Of a DNA stretch of 64,000 bases, positions 21,543 to 31,755 are shown one piece after another. The stretch covers positions 30,414,411 through 30,478,410 of the forward strand of contig NC_054749.1 of the NCBI RefSeq assembly GCF_018143015.1, given 5' to 3'. Origin of the DNA: Lytechinus variegatus. Lineage: Eukaryota > Echinodermata > Echinoidea > Temnopleuroida > Toxopneustidae. The stretch's first letter is position 1, and each line of letters begins with the position of its first letter. The notes under the pieces were generated by a model. That model did no database searches and had not been told where the DNA came from. It was given only the letters and a program-made list of their open reading frames with translations. The translations under genes and the position numbers were made by a program.

Positions 21543-22876
21543 CTCAAAAATTCGTGTGTTGGAGCTGGACTGGCCACATAGGATGCCGTATATATAATAC
21601 CAAAGAAATTTAATGAAATTCTTGAACAAAGCCGGTTGATATTGTTATTGCTTTAAAAGCTGACTTGGAGGCACGCCAATAACATCTACAATGGTCAAAA
21701 TATATTAAGGCTATAAAATCATTTTGAAAATAAGAAGGATTAAAAGGACCCTCATAATTCTTACAAATACGGAGGGGAGGAGAGAGAGAAACTCATCTTA
21801 TGTATTGTAAAATCCCTACATTAACCAGTTTAACATATTGGAAATTATACGGTCTAAACAAAGGAGTTTAAATTTATTAGGATGGCGCTTCCAATAAAAT
21901 TTTAAACGAGAATTTTCGTGCTCAATCCCCAGCCACCTTGATACTATACTTGAATTTTAAGTTACATGATGGTTTCTTTATACCGGCTACCAAACGGTCA
22001 GAATCAAGGATACCTACGTAACAATCTTTGTAAATCAAAGGCAAAACTTTTAATCTTGTAGCCATGGCCTTTACAGTTTGAACAGAAGTTAAGGGCATGC
22101 ATGACGATGTAATAAAAACAACATATGGAATTGATTATGAAGAAATGGGTAAAACCAATGTCCATGGTGTCCTTCCCCAAGTTTAAAAAGAGAAAAAGTG
22201 AGGGCAATATGGCTAAGTTTACTTTTTATTTCTTTGTTGATAACGTGTTCTCTTGATTTAACAATAACTGTAGAAGGAAACACGCTTTGTACTCTCGAAA
22301 AGAAAACGCACTTTTGCTGAGTGCATGCCTGATTCTGATATTTGTTTAGGTATGAATTTATTGGTAGATATTGAACGGTGTAATTGTTTGAACGAAAGAT
22401 CCTGGAGTATTTCTTTCATGAAAACAATAAAAATAGCACGCTGTATCGGAATACACTTTAAACACATAACGAGCGACGTCCAATACACCCCCAACACACA
22501 CACCTGATATTGCATTATATGGTTTCCAGTGCAACATGAAAAGCTTCCCTTCCAGAGTCGAAGATACATCTATTTTTTTTAATCAAATAAATATTCTATT
22601 CGTTGAATCATATTTTACAATTTTGCTTTTAGTTTTGCGTGCGTTGAACCCTTCTCATTTGATCTTTTTTCAACAGGAAAATCAGTCCGTTGGTTTGGAT
22701 ATTTATTTGTGCTTTGTATTATCATGACCACATTGAGGATAGTCTACATGCAGAAAAAGTTTCTGGAGTACTGAGAGGATTTTATTTTCCAGCTATAAAA
22801 TCATCACCTCGTTTCACTGCTATAGCAACTAGTGGAAAATCAGTTCCTCCGAACAGTGGTAATTGAACTGACTCTG
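21543..22876. other. Spacer with no supported feature
   Basis: No coding exon, RNA or repeat could be supported. Short open frames here lack any recognisable domain and lie in AT-rich DNA. Confidence 0.35.
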
Positions 22877-23003
22877 ATTGGTCGAAAGAGTGTAGAGGGG
22901 ATAGCCAATAAGATCAGCTGTTTTAGCCTCATCGCAAGTAATGTACAAGATTGTACTCATCGTAGTTCGCATTGGTCGGAACCACGCAGCGATCCCAGCC
23001 AAT
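22877..23003. promoter_or_regulatory. Duplicated CCAAT-box pair, possible promoter
   Basis: Inverted CCAAT boxes (ATTGGTCG) at 22877 and 22971 are each followed 28 bp later by a forward GCCAAT (CCAAT at 22905 and 22999). Pair spacing is identical and the pairs are 94 bp apart. CAGCTG (E-box) lies at 22915-22920. NF-Y binds CCAAT and paired boxes are typical of promoters. No downstream exon was recognised on either strand, so a promoter role is inference. Confidence 0.35.
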
Positions 23004-23469
23004 CATGACTGGCGGTCTCCGTCACATTAAATGTAATTTTGCAACCCCTCACGTATACAGAGATTATTGATCCCGTATAGCATTTAAAGGTGCGCGGTCC
23101 CCGGATTTAGAAGGGCCTGTTTGACATACGTATGTACTGCGGACGGTGCCAGCTGCCAATTTCCTTCGGAGGGGGGGGGGGCAGGCAAGACGCATGAGAA
23201 AATTCAAATGTGAGGGAGCGAAGCAACCGAGATGGTCATGGGGCGTTTTTGCATCTCTTAACGGATTTTGTGCACACTACTGGTAATTTTTTTAGTAAAA
23301 ACAATCGAGGGTAGGGGTAATTCCTTTCCACCCCTACCTTTGCGTAAACCCATTTGGATATATACAGCAAGAAAATAATAGATGGATAATTGCCTGGCGG
23401 GAATAGTCATAAAATAAAATCTGATATGTGGCCCTTATCAACACCCTAAGCTTCAACTTAAAGAAGGGT

Positions 23470-23878
23470 AAATTGCCAATTCGTCTACTGGCAACTCGTC
23501 CATTCACCACATCTGGTCTACTTTCATTTAGTCTCATGCCATTCCGTCCATCAAAATTTCGTCTAACAACCATTTGGTCTATTAACCTTTTAGTCCAATC
23601 ACCACTTTGTCTAATCACTATTTCGTCTGTGATCATTTCGTCTCATATCCAGTTGGTCTAATATCCATTTCATTTTCATCCATTTTGCATAATTTAACGC
23701 CTAGTCCAATGATACCAAATGGTGTATGGACTAAATTGCCATCGGACCAGCCGGTTATTAGACTAAATGAAAGTAGACCATGTGGTGAGTGGAAGAAGTG
23801 ATGGTAGACTATAATGATAGTAGACGAGTTGGCAGATGGAAGCCCGGGATTGGTCGGTTGGCATTAGACGAATTGGAA
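23470..23878. repeat. Foldback of diverged GTCTAAT/GTCCATT motif repeats
   Basis: The left half repeats variants of TTCGTCTA, TTTGGTCTA and TTAGTCCA every 15-25 bp. The right half carries the inverse (TAGACCA, TAGACGA, TAGACTAAAT). The two halves therefore form a large imperfect hairpin of short motifs. It has no ORF of its own. Confidence 0.7.
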
Positions 23879-23994
23879 ATAAACCTCGAGAAGAACCCAT
23901 ATCGGTTTCGGTTGATGGTTCCATCATATGATATAATACATGAGGATATAGGTATCAGGTAACTTAAGATGATCAATCATTGGAGAATAGTGTA

Positions 23995-23995
<1 letters not shown>

Positions 23996-24026
<31 letters not shown>

Positions 24027-24150
24027 GTGATAGAAATGGATGAATAGAACAATGGTAGGCGTATAGCTTCAATAAAAAATGTCTCTGCCGGGAATCGAAC
24101 CCGGACCCCCAGCATGGAGCGCCGGTCTGTGGTCTAGTGGTTGGGTAAAG
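23996..24150. mobile_element. AT microsatellite plus rearranged tRNA SINE fragment
   Basis: An AT tract at about 23996-24025 is followed by a SINE piece like that at 44216-44390 (GGATGAATAGAACAATGGTAG, then CTCTGCCGGGAATCGAACCC in antisense). At about 24123 the sequence switches from the antisense 3' half of the tRNA head to the sense 5' half (GTCTGTGGTCTAGTGGTTG), so the head is broken by an inversion. Confidence 0.55.
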
Positions 24151-26782
24151 GCATTATTCGGTGCTCGTCGGTGAAGAGTTCGTAAATTTTTTATACAACT
24201 CTAGGTGTTATTTAATTAAGAAAAAATGTTGCTTGCTTTCTATCAGTTCGATATTGTGTAAAATATGAAGTGTCGCTCAGCCATAAACCCATTCCCTTAA
24301 ACGACGCAAGATTATACAGGTATCGTCTGAAAATGTTATCATACGTATACAATATTGCAGCTGAGCATTTCCAGACAACCTGCTCAAAATATATTTTTGT
24401 AGAACTTTATTTTGCAGTATGTTTCGAATACGTATTCTACCGTATTAATATATTCACATACGGGTTGGGAATATATTTGTTCTTTTTCAATTATTGTAGC
24501 GTACTGGAATTGTTATTCATGCATCAGATTTGTTGTGAACCAAATTAAAAATCACATTATAAGAGAGATGGATATGCCGCAAATCGCTCTTGAAAGAAAA
24601 ATAAAAATGGTTCATTGAAATATGCGGGTATACGCTCGGGACCAAGGGCGTGTTTCTAACACATCGTTGTTAAACTTTGGAATACGTAAACGTTGCTCCA
24701 ACCAGTTAAAAATAATTATTATTTTCATCAAATTCATCATCAGGATTTATTCAATTGGAGATTGGAGAGGTAAAACAGTGGCAGATTTTCGGTGATTGTG
24801 CGCGGGTGGCTATTAGAAATTTTCGGGAAATTTTTTTTTTCTCCATTTCACAAATCGTTCATAAAAGTGCTATTATCCGAACCTCTTCCCCAACTGCCGC
24901 TTTTCTCGTCTTCACACTGGTATAGAATTGAAGAGAAATAATTGTTTAAACTCCAATAAAGCACAGCTTATCGTGATTATGGAGAAGTGAATCTTCATCT
25001 TCCTTACCTGTTCATCTGATAACAACTTATCAAGGCAATCATTGGGGATACAGACTGCTACAGACGATAGAACAGGTACGTAGGAGTTGTTATTAATTGA
25101 AGATCCCATCAATTAACGTTTATTATACTTACTTGCCTGGATTTGGTTGATCAAAATAAAATAGTCGCTCTTCAAATATATGCGTTCTTTTCAAGAGCTA
25201 AAATAGAAATTGTTGATTGATATCTATATGCCTTCTTGTCGAGAGATCAGCGTTATACAAGCCTCGCTTCTCAGTAGGGAACCGTTGCATAAAACGTTTG
25301 TCATAACAAAACTCTGGCATTTCTTTTCCAGACTTTTTAAAATTTCAATGGCATGATATTGTTTGCCAGAGTTTTTATTTACTTGTCAATGTTTTTTTAT
25401 GGAAATTCTCTTATGCAACGGGTCCCTGGCCTCTCTTTTTTGCATTTCTCCCTTTTAACGCATACAAACAACTAGTCATACTTTTCAGAATGTTTAACTT
25501 ATCTTAGGAAATGATGATACGAGTTTATTGTACTTTATTTGTATATTGTTATTACCAATTTGCAAGTGTAAGCTCATTATTTAAATTTTCTGTTGATTTT
25601 TGGCTTAAAATTGATTTGTAATTCTGATTTGTATATTTAAAAACTGAAAATAGACATGAAATAAAATAATAAATTCAATTCAGTTCAAATTTCGTAGAGT
25701 GGAATTTGCGACATGTCCACCTCTGCACATAATTAAAAAAATACTAGATAACAAAAAAAGCAAATCGAAAACACCGAAATGCAGAACTTTTAATGACAAA
25801 AACTATTATATAATGATTCGCCAGGACAACGAAATGGACAAAATTAAGCTTTCACTTTACATCGGGCAATGATAGAAAACAGACACCCTTTACCAATCTC
25901 AAATTGAACACTTGAATATAAAGTAAAAATAAAAGAATCAAGGACAGATGTATTTTCCTTTGTTTAGTTAAAAAAAAAAGAGGTCATCGTTGCTACTACT
26001 CACTCTCCACAACTCCTTTTGTTTTCATATTCTTATTTTTCCCCTTCAACTTCAGCTAAAATATTGTTCCTTGCAAATTCTCCAAATTATTTGAACATTA
26101 TCGTTATTCATTTTGGGGTTTTCCAATAAAAAAAATGATTTGAAACTTTACCATTATCATGTGAAATATCTATTCTTGAAATTTATATTCTATTGTTTAT
26201 CCATTTATCTAAATATGTCATGCCTCCAGAAATAAGTTTAATAAGTGCATTGCCTTTTCTCCAAATCAATGATCATTAATTTATGGCAGGGAATTGCCCA
26301 GTTTAAGCACTAAGTGACATTATTTTATAGACCACAAAAAACTGAAACATAAAACAATTTCAAACACATATTCAGACTAGGTATTTCACTTCAAATGTTG
26401 CAGTACTAACTAATGTGAGGTCAGGCGCACAGAAAATCTTTTAGATAACTGATAAATAAAAACACCATCCGGTATTTACATGGTGTAGTACAAAAGACGA
26501 TCAATCAAATCTATTTGCTGGTTTCGAATCCTGTACGTGAAGGTAGTCTTTTCAATCATCCAACATCCTCACGATGTCAATGTGTATGTGAGGGCGCGTT
26601 TGGGGGTGCGAGCGTGCGCCCGTGTGTGTTGGGGAGGGGGGGGGGGGTCGCATTTTGATGGGGGTGATCCACAGATGATTTATTATAATTTGGTATATGA
26701 AATAAAATTCAAAAGTTATTTCGTACAATGAAGAGGTGAGTGCCTTCATCGACTCACCCGTCATGCCCGTTGCATGTTTATA
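24151..26782. other. AT-rich spacer
   Basis: Apart from the MITE at 25277-25427 and a GT/G-rich patch at about 26580-26650, nothing could be supported. Short frames are noncoding in appearance. Confidence 0.35.
25277..25427. mobile_element. Palindromic MITE (GTTGCATAAAA ends)
   Basis: The left end GGGAACCGTTGCATAAAAC and the right end CTTATGCAACGGGTCCC invert each other. The inner words AAACTCTGGCA and TGCCAGAGTTT are also inverses. This is the same general design as the GGGCCCGTTTCATAAAG MITEs, with CATAA in place of CATAAAG. Confidence 0.65.
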
Positions 26783-26820
26783 TTGACATGCATAATAACC
26801 GATTTGTTATTATGCATTTG
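26783..26820. repeat. Short hairpin (GCATAATAAC / GTTATTATGC)
   Basis: GCATAATAAC and GTTATTATGC are exact inverses around a 6-nt loop. It is an isolated hairpin with no adjoining feature that gives it a role. Confidence 0.5.
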
Positions 26821-26984
26821 ATTTATTACATTTCATTGCATTTTGATGAAAAATTTCTCGTGCTTTGCTTATCATTTTACTCATTTTTTTCTCAAATCAT
26901 ATGTTACGTTGGGCTTCAGGTGAATATTCAAATCCGAAATCAAATGCGTAGAGAAGACATGCCGGGGCTAAATTAGATGGGTGT

Positions 26985-27135
26985 CAAGGGGCAACCGTGC
27001 ACCCTTTTAATAAACTGTCTTGTACATCAGTAGAATCATTTAAAAGACGCCTACAAACATGTATATATTTTGTTGTCGTATAAATTTGAAATGTTTATGT
27101 AAAGCGCAGAGAGAAGTTCTAATTATCTATGAGCT
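26985..27135 (+). mobile_element. Non-LTR retrotransposon 3' terminal fragment
   Basis: Translation of the plus strand gives SVESFKRRLQT followed by a stop, the typical last residues of CR1/L2-type ORF2 proteins. ATGTAAAGCGCAGAGAGAAG follows, like the AAGCGC 3' tails of such elements. The fragment is 5' truncated to about 150 bp. Confidence 0.45.
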
Positions 27136-27685
27136 AAGCACCATGGATTTGTTCCTATAACTTTTTAGGAGGGGTGGTTTCTTTTCTTTTTAATTAATGA
27201 AACTCATCTTCGACTCATCTCAGCGGCCCCACATAGAAATTATCCTGGCACCACCCCTAACCACAAATATATGATTCGTTTACAGGCATTGTGGATATAC
27301 ATTAATATATATATGTAATTCACTGATGAAAAAAAATCAGTTCTGTTGCTCTTTCCACCTGCAATAATACCGAATCAGTTATTGCGATAGCTATGCATCA
27401 GTAGACCGAATACATTAATTGGGCTCTGTTGACATTTATACAACTACACACCACTACTAGTAAACCACCTCAACTGCTACCCTCTTTACAAAATCTGTGT
27501 AGATGATCAATATAGTAGGACTAATTTGTACGAGAATCCACTCGTGTAGCCAGGAATTTTCAACAGAAGGGGCACCTCCGAATGAGCAAAGCGATGAACC
27601 AGTGGAAATGGGAAGTAAAGGGAGATTTAACATCACAAGACAGGGACATGTTTAACATTTGCATGTCAAATTGGATTCCAGCTCA

Positions 27686-28132
27686 TTAAAGGGGAAGTTC
27701 TCCCAGACGAAAATTTTATTGTAAAAATAGAAGCACCAAATATTTAAAAATATTGATGAAGGTTTGAGTAAAATTCATTAAAGGATAAGAATTATGTAAA
27801 ATAAAATACATAAATTTCAAACTTTTAATGGTTTATGATGACAAAAAAAATCTTACAGGAGAGGGTGTGAAATAGTTTGTCTGTTGATTTTACAACTGAA
27901 TTACAGCTGAATTTACAACATATCCCATTTTAATTTTTTTTTATAGAAAATTACATTTCATCGTTTTTTTTAAATTAACGATTTATGGGAGGCTGCACGC
28001 TCTTGACGTCAAAAACAAAAAATTCCAATAACTTTTAAAACCTTTTATGGATTTTCGTCTAACCTTCACCAATGTTTTTTAGATTATTTTTCGGCTATTT
28101 TAATTAACTCTTTGTTAGGCGGAACTCCATTA
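27686..28132. mobile_element. Foldback element, family B (TTAA-AGGGGAAGTTC)
   Basis: The left end TTAAAGGGGAAGTTCTCCCA has a decayed counterpart GTTAGGCGGAACTCCAT on the right. Inner inverted words are weak. The terminal layout resembles family A (TTAA, AGG, then a CCC-containing stretch) but the interior differs. Confidence 0.45.
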
Positions 28133-28383
28133 TGTGTCGGGTTAGGGTTAGTGTTGTAGGAGGATTTTGGTCTGTGACAACATCCCCTAAACATGCGAGG
28201 GAACGTGGCCACCGGGCAAAGCCATATCCCATTGTTATCATTATTATTATTATTATAATATGGTTAAACCTTATTTTCAACTCAAATGCTATAAGGCTGC
28301 GAAATGGTGGTTATTTGCGAGAAGACGTAGCGACTAAGGAAGAAATTGGCCATTTTCGTCCAAGAAATTTGGTATTTTGAACT

Positions 28384-28415
28384 CACGTGGTGTAAGACAG
28401 AATATTATATAAAAG
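28384..28415 (+). promoter_or_regulatory. E-box and TATA box upstream of the bHLH gene
   Basis: CACGTG at 28384-28389 is followed by TATATAAAAG at 28406-28415. This lies about 470 bp upstream of the chosen bHLH start codon, so transcription would begin near 28440 and a 5' UTR intron would end at the acceptor at 28876. The E-box raises the possibility of bHLH control; this is inference. Confidence 0.45.
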
Positions 28416-28882
28416 CCAAGTGTATGTTTTCATTCGCAATTTTATTTTTCTTTATTCCTTAATTTATAGTAATTCATAACCCTTAGATTTCCGTGTTTAT
28501 TTATTTTTTAGAAGTAAATCATAGCATTTATGACTAATTTTTTTCTCCAATTTCTTAGTTTGAAACAGGTTTATTTCGTTATTCTTTTGTCACTTTTATT
28601 CCTTTCTGTTTCTCCTCTCTCTAATTTTCTCTTTTTTACCATCACCTTTTTAAAAACAATAATATTTCATTTCTAGCTCTACATTTTTACATACATGTAT
28701 ATCCAGCCTATTTCCTATGTTAATTTTGAATCCTCCTTCAAATTAATGCATAATTAAATTAGTCAGTTCACGTGGTTGTTAAAGGACACCCCCTTTCCAA
28801 ACATTATTTCATATGTATTGAACTGCTTCACATATTTTTAAGGTTGTACATTGTCTATCATTTTCCTTTTTTTCAGAACAGA

Positions 28883-29662
28883 ATGGAGCATGACGATAAC
28901 TTTGACATAGCTGAGGAAGTCACTCGAGGTCTTGCCATGAGATCAAACGAATCCATGTATGTCACTCACAACAACTTTGATGGATCAAGTGCCATGGTTG
29001 GCAGCTACTCTTACAACGGATACGTGACAAACGGTTCTTATTTCAATTACCTGGCTCAGCCGGTGGTCGACGATACGTATGCATCGTCGATAATATCGCC
29101 AAATTCTGCTCAGGGCGACCATCCGTCATCGTACACCTCATCGACCAGGAAACGGAGCATGGTCGGGCGGAAGCCGCCGAAGGGTCCGGACGGCATACGG
29201 CGATACAGCAGTCGGCGGGCGACGTTCGAGCGACGCGACCGCATTAATTCGCGAGAGCGCGACCGCATGCATCAACTGTGTGACGCATTCGAGAGGCTTC
29301 GTCAGGTGCTACCATTCAAGCGATGGAAACATGGACCCCATCGTCAAAGGCTTAGTAAGATCAGCACTTTAGTTCTGGCACAAAATTATATTCGAGCCTT
29401 GGAGGTGATGCTACAAGAAAGTCCGGATGACACACCGACCTCAAGTACAGCAGATTTAGAAGCTAATGGGTTTATAATGCCTCAAAGTAACAATCAAAAT
29501 CAATCCAATGTCAGTGAAAGTACATATTTTCATGTCAGCCAAACTGGGCAGCTTGAAAATAATTTTACCACTCTTCATCCATCATTCAATACCGAGCAAA
29601 TTAACACAAGTTATCAATCCGAGTATTTCAAAACAGAGTCTACAACTCAATGTCAATATTAG
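28883..29662 (+). CDS. Divergent bHLH transcription factor (Olig/Beta3/Mist-like)
   Basis: The 259-aa nuclear protein has one bHLH domain: basic region 118-130 (RDRINSRERDRMH), helix 1 at 131-145, loop 146-157 and helix 2 at 158-177 (LSKISTLVLAQNYIRAL). NSRERxRMH with LSKIxTLxLAxNYI places it in the class A atonal-related group, nearest in appearance to Olig, Beta3/BHLHE22 and Mist1. The loop keeps the His-Gly-Pro of Olig proteins but is about three residues longer, and helix 1 has Cys133 where Asn or Asp is usual. The frame is open upstream, but TTTTTTTCAG ends at 28876, so I start at the Met just after that acceptor. The N-terminus is Ser/Tyr rich; the C-terminus is Asn/Gln/Ser rich. It probably binds CANNTG with an E-protein partner. 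Coding GC is higher than its surroundings. No clear orthologue can be named. Confidence 0.85.
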   Translation: MEHDDNFDIAEEVTRGLAMRSNESMYVTHNNFDGSSAMVGSYSYNGYVTNGSYFNYLAQPVVDDTYASSIISPNSAQGDHPSSYTSSTRKRSMVGRKPPKGPDGIRRYSSRRATFERRDRINSRERDRMHQLCDAFERLRQVLPFKRWKHGPHRQRLSKISTLVLAQNYIRALEVMLQESPDDTPTSSTADLEANGFIMPQSNNQNQSNVSESTYFHVSQTGQLENNFTTLHPSFNTEQINTSYQSEYFKTESTTQCQY

Positions 29663-29927
29663 TTAGCAAAAGAGACACGATTGAAAGGGTCAAGAACTGA
29701 AATGTAAATGTTTTCCCTCCATGTCTTATTTGCTTATTAATTTATTTTGGGAAAGTAAGCCTGACCAGATGTGCCTTTTAGTCACTTCAGTTCAAAGAGT
29801 AAGGAAATATTCATGATAAAAGCAAAATATCATGGATAAGAGTTAAGAACAATGTTTTACAAACATCGTTTCGGTGATACAATGCTACATATTATGTTTG
29901 TACACTCTTTATCATCTACTGAACGTA

Positions 29928-30515
29928 TCATCCCATTTAGATTATTGTAATGCTTTACTTGCTGGTTTACCTCAATCTAGTATAGCCCCCCTTCAAACAA
30001 TTCAAAATACTGCAGCTAGATTGGTAACCCTCACGAAGAAATTTGAACATATTACCCCTATTCTCTACCCCCTCCATTGGCTTCAGGTTCATAATATAAT
30101 TATTTTCAAGCTCCTTCTCCTTGTCTATAAAATCATCCATGGTCTCGCCCCATCCTACCTTCAAAATCTTATCTCTCTCTGTCCCTCATCCTCTGCAACT
30201 CAACGTCTCCGATCTTCTTTTACTGCTCACCTTCGACTATCTCTAGGACCCCGCACTTTTACCCGTTATGGAGATCGTGCCTTTTCTGCTCTTGCCCCTA
30301 AACTCTGGAACAATCTCCCCATCTCCATCCGTAATGCATCCACTGTCGAATCTTTCAAAACACTCCTCAAATCTTACCTCATTAAGCAGTCCTCTTAACT
30401 CCATTTCCTGTTCTCTCTCACTGTATTTTGCTGCTTCTTTTTTCTCTTTCCAATGTGCTTAGAAACTGTTGTATTAAGCGCTATATAAATGTTAATTATT
30501 ATTATTTTTATTCAT
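29928..30515 (+). mobile_element. 5'-truncated CR1/L2-clade LINE, ORF2 C-terminus and 3' tail
   Basis: An open frame ending at 30398 encodes the conserved tail after the reverse transcriptase domain: LDYCNALLAGLP, LQTIQNTAARLV, LHWLQV, IIFKLLLLVYKIIHGLAPSY, APKLWNNLPISIRN and SFKTLLKSYL. About 155 residues read without a stop, so the insertion is fairly recent. The 3' end AAGCGCTATATAAATG followed by ATT repeats is typical of these elements. It lies about 270 bp after the bHLH stop, probably within or just past that 3' UTR; a candidate AATAAA lies beyond it near 30573. Confidence 0.85.
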
Positions 30516-31755
30516 TCTAGACCGCTGTAATTTAAATATAAGCCATTTCTGAAAATCGCACCAACTTATTTCGAAATAAATTGCATGCAAAGAGCTAATG
30601 GTTATAATTATTTAAGGCTTCGTGATCAAGGCAATGTAATTCTCAGCAATGGTAATATGAGAATAACAATGCAATATATTCAATTGTGCAACACTGGGCC
30701 CTGGGAACGATTTTTCACAGAGGGTGCTGGCTTAAATTTGACAAGCCCCCCCCCCAAAAAAAAGGCCGGGGGGGGGGGGGTTAAGGGTTTCGCTATAAAA
30801 TGAAAGTGATTTTGTTCAGGTAAACTTTGACAAGTCCCCCCCCCAAAAAAAAAAAAAATTAAGGGTTTCGCTACAAAATAAGGAGATTTTGCTTAATTAC
30901 AGGCTATTCACAATATCTCCCAGATTTCCAGGGGGTGCTGCCTATATGGTGAATGAGACACAGAACCCCCTCCCCATTCCCCAGCATCCCTGCCTCCCTA
31001 GGGCAATGGAGCCACAATCTCTTTAGAAGAAAAGGCCCTATAGGCTCTTCACCCTAAAGAAATATGGGTCGTGAGTACAACTATTTTATTATGATCATAT
31101 TTCACTATTTTTCTAAACACATTTGACTATGGCACATAAGTATATAGGGGCCAAGAATCCAATAATTAGGATATGTTATGATGTACATTAGCTGGCTATA
31201 AAGCATAAATTCAAATATATATATATTCCAAAATTATCCAAATAACCATCCAAGATCGTGATTGGTGTTTGTATGGATGAATGGAGGAAATGTGCCAAAT
31301 GATTCCAGTAATGGTGATTAATTGCCAAGTAAGAGCTAAGTAAAAAAAAGTTTGAAAGTTTCTTTCGGGTAGACAGGAATTGTTCATGATTGTTTCAATA
31401 ATTGAATTCAACCACGTTAATTAACCAGGTTAATTGAAGATTTAAGTAGTGGTGTGATTTAATTGTACATTCCAGGATCTGTGGTATCATTTACGAAAGG
31501 CTTGCTCTTGAAATAATTGCTTACTTTTATCTGCTTGAAATTATTCAGACAATGATTTTATCTCGAGTACTTTATTTCGCAACCTTGATAGGTAAATGGA
31601 TGTACTTCAATCCTTCTTCGTTGAATTTAGACGTCTTATATATAATCTAAATTTGAACATACTTAATATAGTCATAATAGTATGTATGTTTCTCCAAAAA
31701 GACTAGGTTGATCACCAACATGCCTATAAATAAATATGAATGAATCAATTTAAAA
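30516..31755. other. Spacer with a two-unit tandem duplication
   Basis: At about 30720-30890 two copies of a roughly 105-bp unit, each with TTGACAAG, a C-run, an A-run and TTAAGGGTTTCGCTA, follow one another. Nearby CCCTGGGAACGATTTTTCAC and GGGGGTGCTGCC resemble the 9495-9922 element. TTTATT at 31571 (AATAAA on the minus strand) is a candidate polyadenylation signal for the GPCR gene. No coding exon is seen. Confidence 0.4.

Noticed and set aside
23334-23661. Overlapping open frames on both strands
   Set aside because: They run through the GTCTA motif foldback and reflect its repeat structure.
28772-28882. N-terminal extension of the bHLH frame to an upstream Met
   Set aside because: A strong acceptor (TTTTTTTCAG) lies between that Met and MEHDD, and the extension is AT-rich and hydrophobic, like intron sequence.
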